Shown: positions 8,779 to 18,091 of the stretch, piece by piece
Layout: the number at the start of each line of letters is the position of its first letter
Numbering within the stretch: position 1 is the stretch's first letter
NCBI GenBank assembly: GCA_963767645.1
Contig: CAVYEW010000004.1
Span: 186,001 to 250,000 of the forward strand
DNA from: DATFDN01 sp963767645
GTDB taxonomy: Bacteria; Pseudomonadota; Alphaproteobacteria; Acetobacterales; Acetobacteraceae
Length of the DNA stretch: 64,000 nt
Direction: 5' to 3'
The notes under the pieces: generated by a model
Told to the model about the DNA's origin: nothing
Seen by the model: only the letters and a program-made list of their open reading frames with translations
Database searches by the model: none
Translations under genes and position numbers: made by a program

Positions 8779-9182
8779 CCGGGCGCCCGTGCTCGCTTTG
8801 CCCGCGCCCCGACCTGGCCGCGGTCGAGGCGGCGCTGGCGGCGGGCACGCCCCTGCGGGTGATCGCCTCGACCTTCGCCACCACGCCGGCCGCGCTGCAT
8901 CGCCATCGCGCCGGGCACATGGCCCGCGGGCGCCCTGCGGAGTCCGTGGAAGCCGTTGCGGCTCCGGTCGCACCGATCCCGCCGGCTGCGCCTCCATCGT
9001 CCTCAGCACCCGTCCCAAAGCTGTTGCAGGGCTGGGGCAATGCCGGCTTCGCCGCGCAGCACGGGGATCGCTGTAGCTCGTGCCGGGGCAATCAGTGGTG
9101 GGAGCTGCCGGACGGAAGCCGAGGCGGGTGCGCCCGCTGCGCGCCGGCCACGACGCGGCGGGTACGGCGTTTCGAGACATGA
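8775..9182 (+). CDS. Zinc-finger protein of the replication operon
   Basis: 135 residues from GTG overlapping the previous stop (GTGA). The N-terminus has CSLCP and a helix-turn-helix-like stretch (LRVIASTFATTPAALHRHRAGH, about 30-50), a proline/alanine linker follows, and the C-terminus has CSSCRGNQWWELPDG and CARC, a second zinc ribbon. The layout suggests a small DNA-binding protein. It is the last gene of the operon that starts with the AlpA-like regulator or the gene behind it. Confidence 0.7.
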   Translation: MTGRPCSLCPRPDLAAVEAALAAGTPLRVIASTFATTPAALHRHRAGHMARGRPAESVEAVAAPVAPIPPAAPPSSSAPVPKLLQGWGNAGFAAQHGDRCSSCRGNQWWELPDGSRGGCARCAPATTRRVRRFET

Positions 9183-9609
9183 GCTACCGGGGGCTTCTTG
9201 TGCCATCAGCACGAAGGTGGAACGGACAGGCCTGCAATGCGCGCGCAGGAGGTCAGACGTTCTTCTTGTCCTATAAGCTGATAAGGTGCCCGCGTGGCGA
9301 AGCGCGCCCGCGAGCGCCTGTGCGGCGTTGTGCGCCGGTTCGCGCACGAGAGCATCGTAGGCGCCGGCCTGGTCGACCCCGCTGACCGGCCACTGCCGTT
9401 ACAGCCGCATTCCACCGCGCGAACGGGCTCAAACTGTACCAGATCGCCGCTCCATTTGAGGCCACAGTGAGCGCACACCGCGAGTTGAGGCCACAGTGAG
9501 CGCACACCGCGAGCCGAGCACGCGCTAGCACCTTCTCGGTCCGCAACCTGGTGGGCGCGGAGCAGTTTGAGTAAATTGCCCCTGGCGCCCGCTCCGACCG
9601 GAATGTCAC
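9183..9609. other. Spacer between replication genes and the nuclease-STAND gene
   Basis: About 430 bases without a convincing gene. It holds a 29-bp tandem duplication and is likely to contain the promoter for the large ATPase gene. Short open frames on both strands lack recognisable domains. Confidence 0.55.
9456..9513 (+). repeat. 29-bp exact tandem duplication
   Basis: Two adjacent identical 29-base units, each starting TTGAGGCCACAGTGAGCG. There is no spacer and no third copy, so it is a simple tandem duplication, not an array. It lies about 100 bases upstream of the nuclease-STAND gene. Confidence 0.85.
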
Positions 9610-11418
9610 GTGACGGCAAGACAGGCTGACCGAAGAACGACGGTGATCAACCCATCGCTGGCTGCGCTGCGAGCCCTGCGCAAGCATCTGCTCAGTCTCG
9701 CTCCAACCGGGGTTGACGGTTTTGAAGGCTTGGCCGCTGACGCTTTAGCTGATCTCTCGGGCCTCGTCATCCGATTGGCTAAATCGGGGCTGCAGAGCGG
9801 GCGCGACGCTTCGAGTGCTCCGGGGGCAGCTTTCGCCGTGGCGTTGGAGGGCAAACTCTACCGCGACAAGCTTCGGTTGGAAGCTCTGGCCGGCAAAGCA
9901 GTCGTTGCAGGCCATGTGATGCACGGCGCGGTGGATGTGTGGGCACTTGGCACCACGAGTGAGGTGGGTGATGAGACAGCTGCAAAGCTAGCTGACATAC
10001 TGGAAGACAAGGGCGTTACCCTTCTCATTCTGGACTGGGCCGGCCGGCCGCTGCCGCCTTTGGCCGTGCTGCTCGCCGCTGCCAAAGCCGTGACCCTCCG
10101 CTTCTTCGAGCAGCACGTCATCGGCGTCGGTCGCGCGGCACTTGCAGAGACCCTCGACGTCATCGCTGCGGATCCCGCGTTCCGGCAACAAGCCGAACAG
10201 CTGAACCAGGGGGTAAGTGCTACGCGGGTGGGTCTTGATGCCCTTCGCCGCAAGAGCGCCGAATGGCTGCGAGCGCGCTTGAGAGACCGCCATCTTTCTC
10301 AGCAGACTTTCGGCCAGTATGTGTCAGTTGCCGAGCCGGCAGCACCGGCTCAGCCGCGGACGGCTCTCGCTCGGACCCTGGCGGCTCTGGTAGTAGTCGA
10401 CCCATCCGATGTTCCGCTGGTGGTTGTCCTTGGCGACGAGGGCGTCGGCAAGACTTGGCTCGTGGCCCAATGGTGGGCGGCTCTACCCTGCCCGCCTATT
10501 CTGGTGATGGTGGCTGGCCGTCGCGCCGACCTTTTACAAGCGAGCCAGCCTCTAGAAAGCTTGGCACACCTACTAGCCGACCAGGACGGGGTGATAGGCG
10601 AGGCGGAGCTTGCGGCCTGGCGCAGGCGTCTGACCCGATGGAAGGGTCAGGGTGCCAGCGACCAGTTGCGCTTCGTTATCGTGCTAGACGGCCTGAATGA
10701 GCGCGCTGTCTGCCCCTGGGCCGATCTCATAAGAGGTCTGGCCCGAGAGGCCCAGCTATTAGGTGGCATCGTTCTCGTGACTGCCCGAGAAGCCTACTGG
10801 AATCGCGACGTGCTGCCGATGCTGGGCAACACCCTCGCCATGCGATCCATGAGGGTGGGCGAATACAGTGACGAGGAGTTGGCAGCGGTTCTTGCCGCCA
10901 AAGGGCACGCGCCTGCCGATCTACCGGCCAATGTCCGCGAGTTTGTGCGGAACCCGCGGGTATGCTCGGTGGCGCTTGGCCTCCTCAGCCGGCTCGCACA
11001 GCCCAATGAACTCACCAAGGAAAGATTGCTGGTCGAGTATTGGCAAACCCGAGTTGCTGAACGAGGGAACGGATTAGTTCACAACATCAATGATTTTGAC
11101 AAGCTCCTGCGCAACCACGCTAGGGCCTGGCGCGAGCACCCGAGGCGGGCGTTCGACCGCGATGCTTGGGCCGAGTTCTCAGGCGCAGCAAGGAGGCTTG
11201 GCTCAACCACCGTGCTCAACGACCTGACCGAGATCGAGGAGGGCCGTTTTCTCACCGTTTCAAGCACCCACCCGAACGCTTATGAGTTCCGGCGCGAGAC
11301 GCTCCCCTATGCTTTGGGCCTTTTGATCAATGATGAAATCAACGAGGAGCTTCAGCGAGGTTCGGTCGACGCTACCGAGGCACTGGACCGGATTCTAGAT
11401 GTAGTACCGCGGATTTGA
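9610..11418 (+). CDS. Mrr-like nuclease plus STAND NTPase, N-terminal half of an Avs-like protein
   Basis: 602 residues from GTG; a second GTG at 9643 gives a cleaner start (VINPSLAALRALRKHLL). The first 100 residues fit a PD-(D/E)XK restriction-type domain: GFEGLAADALADL, then SGRD (Asp 66) and ALEGK (Glu 80, Lys 82). A STAND NTPase follows with Walker A GDEGVGKTW (275-283) and Walker B FVIVLDGLNE (Asp 360). This nuclease-STAND order is that of Avs4-type antiviral sensors, which bind a phage protein and then cut DNA. The frame stops early, and the continuation GFDLIAEIVAAATGL is read in the +1 frame, so this and the next entry were one protein of about 1,547 residues. Confidence 0.82.
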   Translation: MTARQADRRTTVINPSLAALRALRKHLLSLAPTGVDGFEGLAADALADLSGLVIRLAKSGLQSGRDASSAPGAAFAVALEGKLYRDKLRLEALAGKAVVAGHVMHGAVDVWALGTTSEVGDETAAKLADILEDKGVTLLILDWAGRPLPPLAVLLAAAKAVTLRFFEQHVIGVGRAALAETLDVIAADPAFRQQAEQLNQGVSATRVGLDALRRKSAEWLRARLRDRHLSQQTFGQYVSVAEPAAPAQPRTALARTLAALVVVDPSDVPLVVVLGDEGVGKTWLVAQWWAALPCPPILVMVAGRRADLLQASQPLESLAHLLADQDGVIGEAELAAWRRRLTRWKGQGASDQLRFVIVLDGLNERAVCPWADLIRGLAREAQLLGGIVLVTAREAYWNRDVLPMLGNTLAMRSMRVGEYSDEELAAVLAAKGHAPADLPANVREFVRNPRVCSVALGLLSRLAQPNELTKERLLVEYWQTRVAERGNGLVHNINDFDKLLRNHARAWREHPRRAFDRDAWAEFSGAARRLGSTTVLNDLTEIEEGRFLTVSSTHPNAYEFRRETLPYALGLLINDEINEELQRGSVDATEALDRILDVVPRI

Positions 11419-11434
11419 CCTGATTGCAGAGATC

Positions 11435-14254
11435 GTGGCCGCCGCCACAGGCCTCGCTTGCCTGGACGAGCATTTCCCGAGCGAGGGACGCACAGCCCTG
11501 ATCCGGGCATGGCTCAGCCTACAAAACGTCGACGATGCGGCCTCTGAGGCCATGGCCGCTCACTTCGCCACCCGTCCCGAAGCCTTCCTCGATTTCGCGG
11601 AGCTGCCTCGGGCCGCCTTGGGGGCGGCCGCCCGCGATCAATCCCTAACGGCCCTCTTCGTGCTCATGCGCGACCATCCGACCGTTCGCGCAGCGTTGGC
11701 CGGCCGACTGCCGGCTTGGCTCGGCCGCTGGTCGCGGCGGACACGGATGGTCGCCGGTAACGTTAAACAGGACCATGTGCAGGAGCAGCGCACTGCGCGT
11801 ATTCAGAAGCAGCTCGCGGCCCTAACGCCGGAAGAGCGAACGCGTTTCGATAGGCTCACCACAGAAACGCCAGACGTTCCGGCCATGTCGCTCGACGAAA
11901 CGGCGGCGGTCTTGATGGCAAGCCGGCCGCTTGCGCCCCACGCCGTGGGATTAGTGGGCTGGGCCATGGCGCAGGCAGTGGCCTGGGATCTCCGTAACGC
12001 CGGAAATCGCCTGGGGTGGATCGTGTTACTTAATGAGCAGGATTGGGCCGATACCAAGACCGCCATCGAGGCTCTAGTCGATATGGTGCATGCTAGCTCC
12101 TCCTCGCCCATACGGGCGGGTACCGCGCAGGTTCTGCGGCTGCTCGGAGACAGGGTGTCTGCCTCGCGCGCGCATGCGCTCTCGCCGGCTCCCGAGATGC
12201 GCAAGCATCGGCGTGTCGAGGTTTTCTGCAATACCAATCCGCATGACCCCGAAGCTGACGCCGGCTCGAATCTGGAACGCGCGCGCACCGCAGCGGCTGA
12301 GGTCTCTCCTGGGATAGTTTGGAGCACGATGGGTTCTACTATCCACGACTATAACCTGCGGGATATCATCCCGGCGCTGGCGCGCTTCGATCCGAAGGTG
12401 ATCGTGGATGCTCTACGTCGGGTGGTGGCTACAACGCCGGACCGTGTAGGGTTGGCGCTGCGTCAGCTTGCCTGGCGCCTTCCCGACATCTCCCCAATTC
12501 TCGATGAGCCAGGGGTTGAGGCGGTGCGTAGGACTCTGGAGGCAGTGATCGCGGATCCCACACGCCTTCCTCCCGACGATCGCACGTGGGGCACAATGGC
12601 ACTAGTGCGGGCAATCACGCCGCATCTGGCGCCGGAAGCGCAACTTGACCTGCTGCTCAGCCTCCCATCCGACCTGGTACTCTACCTTGACGTCCAGCGA
12701 GAGCTCGCGTCGCTTCCCGCCGATGTCCTCGAGGCGCGGTTGCGTGCGGCGTTGGCCGTGAGCAACTCGGTGGCGCTCACTCGTACGCTCTTCTTTGCAG
12801 GGGCGAGCAGGCCCGAGCTCACCGCCCAGTCCAAGGAGTACGTTGTCGAAGCCGCGCTGAGCGGCGATCACGAAACCGTCGCCTGCGCCGCCATGGTCAT
12901 CCTTGCTGCGGATGACCCGGAGCTTGATCGGCTTGTGTTGGAGAGGGTCTCCTTCAAGGAGATCAAGACCGATACGAACGATAAGGAATTCGGCATTGGC
13001 CGGGCAGCTGCGGAGGCAGTGATACGGCGCGACCGGCCCGATAAGGCGTCATCCATCCCGGGGGTCTTTCTAGATCGAGTAGCCGCGAGGTGCGGTGGCG
13101 CAGCTCTCGTGCTCTTGGGCGATCATATCGAACAGGTGCTAACGCGCTTAATGGAACCGATATCGGCTCAGGCTGTCAGCGGCGTCGAACAGTATCTTGG
13201 CATTTCTGTCCAGGGCTCTGCAGTGCTGCGATGGATGAGGGAGACCACCAGAAGTATCGCATCGCATGACCTCAAAGTACATGCGGCCGAAGCGAATGAT
13301 CCTGCGAGTTCGGCCGAGCTCTTCGCGAAGCGGCAACAGGCTCTCGTTGAGGAGGCACGCAGGTATGGCGAAGCACTCAGGGCGGAGAATGCGGAGGCAG
13401 TGGCGGCTGCCCCGCCGCTGCAGGGACTTGATCGCCTGGTCACGGCAGACGCGGTGCGGGTCCACCGCTGGCTCAAGGCGCTTTTGGCAATCAGCGATCC
13501 GAAGATAAAGGGCCAGTTGCGCAACCTGGGTCTCTCTCTTGCGTGCGCTTACGCCCCTGTCGACGGTGCATTGGCAGTGGATGTTTTGCACCACCTTAAG
13601 GGGGCGCGCCCGAGCGTCAACGTAGTGATCGGTGATGAGCAGATCCCGCTCTACGATCACCTCCTTTTCGGAGCGAGTGCGATCGAGGCACTGGAAGCAC
13701 TGCGCCGGGCCCACTTCGAAGACGCCATGGACGATGCCGCCTTGGATCAGGCCACCCTCGCCGCCGAGCTCTCCGGAATGAGCGCGTGGCTTGCGGGCTA
13801 CATCAATGAGCTCGTTGCTTCCGAGCATCCAGGACACCAAGCGCGCGGTCTGACCATCGCCAGTCTTCGCCAGCCGAATGCGGATAGCGATCGCATTCTC
13901 GGCATGGATTGGGGTGAGGGTTTCCTAGGCGCGGTAGCTGCGACGGTGCGGGAGACTTACCGCCGCGCTGTCTGGGCACGGACGTGGCTCGAGAGGGCTG
14001 GTGGCAGTGGCAATACCGTGGATTTTTGGCGCCGCTGCAAACTGGCGAATGGTGTGAGCGACCTTCGAGCTGTTCCGATCTTTGATCAAGCGGTGACAAA
14101 GAATGGACCGCTCACGCCGTTCGTGGCCGAGGCGCGCCATCAACTAAAGCTGGCAGCGCAGGAGCGTATCGAGAAGCGAAAGGGTACCCTGTTCGGGCAG
14201 GTGAGGCCTGATTCGAGCCTTGTTGTGACGCTACAGGATCGCATAAAGCGGTAG
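11435..14254 (+). CDS. Helical-repeat C-terminal half of the Avs-like protein
   Basis: 939 residues from GTG; the frame is open from 11405 and the residues before the GTG (YRGFDLIAEIVAAATG) read as coding sequence continuing the upstream NTPase. It is alpha-helical throughout with alternating Leu/Ala-rich helices, as in the HEAT/TPR-type sensor regions behind STAND ATPases. No catalytic motif is visible. Upstream and downstream halves together are 4,645 bases, one base more than a multiple of three, which fits one inserted base near 11,400. If translated separately from GTG the half would lack its ATPase. It ends in TAG. Confidence 0.8.
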   Translation: MAAATGLACLDEHFPSEGRTALIRAWLSLQNVDDAASEAMAAHFATRPEAFLDFAELPRAALGAAARDQSLTALFVLMRDHPTVRAALAGRLPAWLGRWSRRTRMVAGNVKQDHVQEQRTARIQKQLAALTPEERTRFDRLTTETPDVPAMSLDETAAVLMASRPLAPHAVGLVGWAMAQAVAWDLRNAGNRLGWIVLLNEQDWADTKTAIEALVDMVHASSSSPIRAGTAQVLRLLGDRVSASRAHALSPAPEMRKHRRVEVFCNTNPHDPEADAGSNLERARTAAAEVSPGIVWSTMGSTIHDYNLRDIIPALARFDPKVIVDALRRVVATTPDRVGLALRQLAWRLPDISPILDEPGVEAVRRTLEAVIADPTRLPPDDRTWGTMALVRAITPHLAPEAQLDLLLSLPSDLVLYLDVQRELASLPADVLEARLRAALAVSNSVALTRTLFFAGASRPELTAQSKEYVVEAALSGDHETVACAAMVILAADDPELDRLVLERVSFKEIKTDTNDKEFGIGRAAAEAVIRRDRPDKASSIPGVFLDRVAARCGGAALVLLGDHIEQVLTRLMEPISAQAVSGVEQYLGISVQGSAVLRWMRETTRSIASHDLKVHAAEANDPASSAELFAKRQQALVEEARRYGEALRAENAEAVAAAPPLQGLDRLVTADAVRVHRWLKALLAISDPKIKGQLRNLGLSLACAYAPVDGALAVDVLHHLKGARPSVNVVIGDEQIPLYDHLLFGASAIEALEALRRAHFEDAMDDAALDQATLAAELSGMSAWLAGYINELVASEHPGHQARGLTIASLRQPNADSDRILGMDWGEGFLGAVAATVRETYRRAVWARTWLERAGGSGNTVDFWRRCKLANGVSDLRAVPIFDQAVTKNGPLTPFVAEARHQLKLAAQERIEKRKGTLFGQVRPDSSLVVTLQDRIKR

Positions 14255-14503
14255 GCGCAAGCCCAGCCTACGGCAGCAAAGGTGCATGTTGCGGGGCACC
14301 GAGAAGCCGGGCTGACCCGCAGTGCCGCGATCACATCGGCAAAGACGCGGGCCAACCCAGCAACCGCGTCGGTTGCTGGCCGGAGGTGAAGCAAACTTGA
14401 TCGCCGGGCTTGAGGGTATCCGCCCGGTGAGAACCGCCTTGCCGGATGATCGGGGGCCGGCTTGCTTTGCGGCATGGCGCGAGACAGGAATGAGGCTGCC
14501 ACA

Positions 14504-14914
14504 ATGGCAGCCACAGATGCAGACCCGCTGCATCGGATCGAGATTGTCGGTGAACGGCGGCGTGCGCATGACGCGGCATTCCGCAGGACGGTTGTGACTA
14601 AGTCCCTGTCACCTGGTGCCCGGGTGCGAGAGGTGGCGCGGCGGCATGGGATTTGTCCGAGCCTGGTTTATCGGTGGCGGCGCATGGCCGGAACGGCGGC
14701 CGCCGCCTCTCCGGTTCGCTTGATGCCTGTTCGGATCACCTCGGAGCCAGGAGCGGCGCGGACGCAAGCTGCGCGGGCTATGGGGCCGGACGTTCCGGCA
14801 CCCCGGCCGTCCGGGGTGATCGAGATCGAGTTCGCAGGCGGCGTACGCGTGCGGGTCGACGACGCGGTGAGCCTGGTGGCGCTGCGGCGGGTGATAGCGG
14901 TGCTGCGCGGATGA
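14504..14914 (+). CDS. tnpA: IS66 TnpA (OrfA), helix-turn-helix accessory protein
   Basis: 136 residues from the ATG at MAATDADPLHRIE; an upstream in-frame ATG at 14474 is possible. AFRRTVVTKSLSPGARVREVARRHGICPSLVYRWRR is the helix-turn-helix of IS66/IS3-type OrfA proteins. It overlaps tnpB by ATGA. It is needed with TnpB for transposition of IS66 elements. Confidence 0.88.
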   Translation: MAATDADPLHRIEIVGERRRAHDAAFRRTVVTKSLSPGARVREVARRHGICPSLVYRWRRMAGTAAAASPVRLMPVRITSEPGAARTQAARAMGPDVPAPRPSGVIEIEFAGGVRVRVDDAVSLVALRRVIAVLRG

Positions 14915-15258
14915 TGCTGCCGCCCAGCGGCGTGCGGGTCTGGCTGGCGACCGGTGCCACCGACATGCGGCGCGGCATGAATGGCCTTGCTCTGCAAGTG
15001 CAACAGGCCCTGCAGCGCGATCCGCATGCTGGAGACGTCTACGTCTTCCGGGGCAAGCGCGGTGATCTGGTGAAGATTCTCTGGCATGACGGTTTGGGGA
15101 TGTCGCTGTATGCCAAGCGGCTGGAGCGCGGGCGGTTCATCTGGCCGTCGCCGGCCGATGGCGTTGTGTCGGTCTCCATGGGCCAACTCGGCTACATGTT
15201 GGAAGGGATCGATTGGCGGCATCCGCGGCGGACGTGGCGGCCGGAGATGGCCGGCTGA
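14911..15258 (+). CDS. tnpB: IS66 TnpB (Orf2)
   Basis: 115 residues, the normal size for the family. It has the conserved core GVRVWLATGATDMRRGMNGLA, VYVFRGKRGDLVKILWHDG and YAKRLERGRFIWP. The function is an unidentified accessory role required for transposition. Coupled to tnpA by a 4-base overlap. Confidence 0.93.
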   Translation: MMLPPSGVRVWLATGATDMRRGMNGLALQVQQALQRDPHAGDVYVFRGKRGDLVKILWHDGLGMSLYAKRLERGRFIWPSPADGVVSVSMGQLGYMLEGIDWRHPRRTWRPEMAG

Positions 15259-15330
15259 ACCCGTAGCCGGCGGCTTCGGTCTGCAAATTCACCGCATACA
15301 ATCCCGGGCCGGTGTGATTCACTGCCCTGC

Positions 15331-16917
15331 GTGACGCCCGCGCCGGACATTGAGCCCGACAGCATCGACGCACTCCGCGCCGCTCTTGCGGCTGAACAAC
15401 GCGCCCGGCGCGAGGCCGAGGCACGCGCCTCTGGCGCGGAGGCGATGGTGGCGCATCTGAAGCTGCTGATCGCCAAGCTGAGGCATGACCGCTTCGGCGC
15501 CTCGTCCGAGCGCGGCCGCAAGCTGCTCGACCAGATGGAACTGCAACTTGAGGAGCTGGAGGCTGCGGCCAGCGAGGACGCCGCCGCCGTCACTGCCGCA
15601 GCCGAGGCGGATCGTGCGGGCGTGCGCGGTCTCGCGCGCCGCAAGCCGGTCCGCGCACCCTTGCCGGCGCATTTGCCGCGCGAGCGGGTGGTCATCCCAG
15701 GACCGAGCGAGTGCCCCTGCTGCGGCGGCAAGCTCGCCAAGCTTGGTGAGGATGTGACCGAGACCCTGGAGGTGATCCCGCGCCGGTGGAAGGTGGTGCA
15801 GACGGTGCGGGAGAAGCTCAGCTGCCGTGCCTGCGAGAGCATCACCCAGCCGCCGGCGCCGTTCCACCCGATCGCGCGCGGCCGGGCGGGACCGAACCTG
15901 CTGGCGATGATCCTGGAGGCCAAGTTCGGCCAGCACCTGCCGCTGAACCGACAGAGCGAGGTCTATGCTCGCGAGGGGATTGAGCTCGACGTCTCCACCT
16001 TGGCCGACTGGGTTGGCGCCTGCACCGCCAGCCTGGCGCCGCTGCTCACACTGATCCGCGCGCACGTGATGGCGGCCGAGCGCATCCACGGCGACGATAC
16101 CACAGTGCCGGTGCTCGCGAAGGGCAAGACCATCACCGGCCGATTATGGACCTATGTGCGCGATGACCGGCCGTTCGCCGGACCCGCACCCCCAGCGGCG
16201 GTGTTCTTCTACTCGCGTGACCGTACGGCAGAGCATCCAAACCGGCATTTGGCCGGGTATACTGGGATCCTGCAGGCCGATGCCTATGCCGGGTTCAACG
16301 ATCTCTACCGGCCGGAGCGCAAGACAGGGCCGATCACCGAAGCAGCGTGCTGGGGACATGGGCGTCGGAAATTCTTTGATCTGGCTCAGCTCGCCAAAGC
16401 ACCCCTCGCCCTTGAGGCGGTACGGCGGATCGATGCCATCTTTGATGTCGAGCGCACGACCAACGGTCTGCCCACTGCGCAGCGCCTGGCCATCCGCCAG
16501 CAGCATGTGGCGTTCCTGGTCAGCGATCTCGAGACCTGGATGCGCACGGCCCGAGGCAAGCTGTCCCGGCATGCCGAGGTCGCTAAGGCCATGGACTACA
16601 TGCTCAAGCGCTGGGACACGTTCAGCCGGTTCCTCGGTGATGGCCATGTTTGCCTGAGCAACAACGCCGCAGAACGCGCCTTGCGCGGCATCGCTCTCGG
16701 TCGGAAGTCATGGCTGTTCGCTGGCAGTGATCGCGGTGGCGAGCGGGCCGCAGCCATGTATTCGCTCATCATCACCGCCAAGCTGAACGAGGTGGATCCG
16801 CGCGCCTGGCTCGCCGACGTCCTGGCACGGATCGCCGATCATCCCGCCTCCAGGCTGCACGAGCTGCTGCCCTGGAACTGGCGCAGCCAACCCAGCGACA
16901 CCGCACAGGCAGCCTGA
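15331..16917 (+). CDS. tnpC: IS66 transposase TnpC
   Basis: 528 residues from GTG, full length. A coiled N-terminal region is followed by a zinc-finger pattern (CPCCGGKL with CRACES), then the DDE catalytic core: IHGDDTTVPVL, LQADAYAGF and NNAAERALRGIALGRKSWLF supply the acidic triad. No frameshift is seen, so the enzyme looks functional. A 72-base gap separates it from tnpB. Confidence 0.95.
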   Translation: MTPAPDIEPDSIDALRAALAAEQRARREAEARASGAEAMVAHLKLLIAKLRHDRFGASSERGRKLLDQMELQLEELEAAASEDAAAVTAAAEADRAGVRGLARRKPVRAPLPAHLPRERVVIPGPSECPCCGGKLAKLGEDVTETLEVIPRRWKVVQTVREKLSCRACESITQPPAPFHPIARGRAGPNLLAMILEAKFGQHLPLNRQSEVYAREGIELDVSTLADWVGACTASLAPLLTLIRAHVMAAERIHGDDTTVPVLAKGKTITGRLWTYVRDDRPFAGPAPPAAVFFYSRDRTAEHPNRHLAGYTGILQADAYAGFNDLYRPERKTGPITEAACWGHGRRKFFDLAQLAKAPLALEAVRRIDAIFDVERTTNGLPTAQRLAIRQQHVAFLVSDLETWMRTARGKLSRHAEVAKAMDYMLKRWDTFSRFLGDGHVCLSNNAAERALRGIALGRKSWLFAGSDRGGERAAAMYSLIITAKLNEVDPRAWLADVLARIADHPASRLHELLPWNWRSQPSDTAQAA

Positions 16918-17282
16918 CCCCCTACACCACCCTGGCCCTCGCCGGATGGATACGCTTGAGGGGGAGCTGGCGGGATTGAAATTGTAGTTGGCGGCGATCC
17001 AAGAATGATGCCGTTGCTGAGGGCGGGCTCTCCAACTTCGAAGCCCACCGGATGCGAGAACTCGTCGCGCAGCGTGACCGCCGGGCGCCAAAGGCGACGG
17101 CTGGCCGGTCCCGGCACGCCGAGCGCGGCGTTTCGAAATTGAGCCGGCGGGCGTCTCCGCTGCCTAGTCCGCACGCAACCGAAACGGAACGGCTTGCTAG
17201 CAGGGCGAGGGCGTGGCTGAATAGTAAGCGTCAGCCGGTTCCCGCCTTGCGATGACGGCTGGTGTCCGCCGATGTCGCGGAC

Positions 17283-17732
17283 ATGGCAAACGACACGGAC
17301 ACGCGGGCGGACCTCGTAGGCGCCGCTTACGAGGCTCGTAAGAGCGCGGTGCGACCCGGGGCTGGCTCTGGTGTGGAGGTTCGGGTTCGGGCTGTCCGGC
17401 GGCGGAGTTGGTCGGCCGAGGACAAGCTGCGGATCGTGCGCGAGACGTTGGAGCCTGGCGCGGTGGCCAAGGCGGTGGCGGATCGGCACGGCATCAGCAC
17501 CGGGTTGCTGTTCACCTGGCGCAGGGAGATGCTGGCAACGGCGATGTCGGGCTTCATGCCGGTCGAGGTCGCACCTGAGCTGCCGCGGATCGAGGCGCCG
17601 GCGAGGGAGACAACGCCCGAGGCACCCGGCGTAATTGATGTGGCATTCCCGTCCGGGGCGACGGTGCGCGTCAGCGGCCGCGTGGATCCGGCGGTGCTGT
17701 GCGGCGTGTTGGCGGAGCTCGGCAGGCGCTGA
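17283..17732 (+). CDS. tnpA: IS66 TnpA (OrfA) of the second copy
   Basis: 149 residues from ATG; a GTG 21 bases upstream is an alternative start. WSAEDKLRIVRETLEPGAVAKAVADRHGISTGLLFTWRREML is the helix-turn-helix region. Its stop overlaps the tnpB start (TGATG). Confidence 0.9.
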   Translation: MANDTDTRADLVGAAYEARKSAVRPGAGSGVEVRVRAVRRRSWSAEDKLRIVRETLEPGAVAKAVADRHGISTGLLFTWRREMLATAMSGFMPVEVAPELPRIEAPARETTPEAPGVIDVAFPSGATVRVSGRVDPAVLCGVLAELGRR

Positions 17733-18079
17733 TGTTCGGGCCTCCTCCAGGCACGCGGGTGTTCCTGGCGTGCGGCGTGACCGATATGCGCAAAGGCTTT
17801 GACGGACTTGCGGCGCAGGTGCAGACGGTTCTGGCGCAGGATCCCTATGGTGGGGCTGTGTTCTGCTTTCGTGGGCGCCGCGGCGATCTGCTGAAGATTT
17901 TGGTCTGGGATGGTCAGGGCCTGGTTCTCGTGGCGAAGAGGCTTGAACGCGGCAAGTTCGTCTGGCCGCGGGCGAGCAGCGGCGTGGTCTCTCTGACGCC
18001 GGCAATGCTCTCGATGCTGCTCGAGGGAATAGACTGGCGCATGCCGGCGTGGACAGCACGACCTGAGGTGGTCGGGTAA
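17732..18079 (+). CDS. tnpB: IS66 TnpB (Orf2) of the second copy
   Basis: 115 residues with the family core RVFLACGVTDMRKGFDGLAAQ, VFCFRGRRGDLLKILVWDG and AKRLERGKFVWP. Same length as TnpB of the first copy but clearly diverged from it. Confidence 0.94.
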   Translation: MFGPPPGTRVFLACGVTDMRKGFDGLAAQVQTVLAQDPYGGAVFCFRGRRGDLLKILVWDGQGLVLVAKRLERGKFVWPRASSGVVSLTPAMLSMLLEGIDWRMPAWTARPEVVG

Positions 18080-18091
18080 CGCCATCTCCAT

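Larger units (their letters stand above)
14409..16960 (+). mobile_element. IS66-family element, first copy
   Basis: Three genes in IS66 order (tnpA, tnpB, tnpC). The ends are not sharply defined: an imperfect inverted pair (17 of 23 positions) lies at 14409-14431 and 16938-16960, and I find no target duplication around it. It is unlike the second IS66 copy in sequence, so the two are separate insertions. Confidence 0.75.

Noticed and set aside
9456..9513. Possible CRISPR repeat
   Set aside because: Only two copies, directly adjacent with no spacer and no cas gene in the window.
17052..17255. Small plus-strand gene between the IS66 copies
   Set aside because: Arg-rich, no ribosome site, crosses into the left end of the second IS66.
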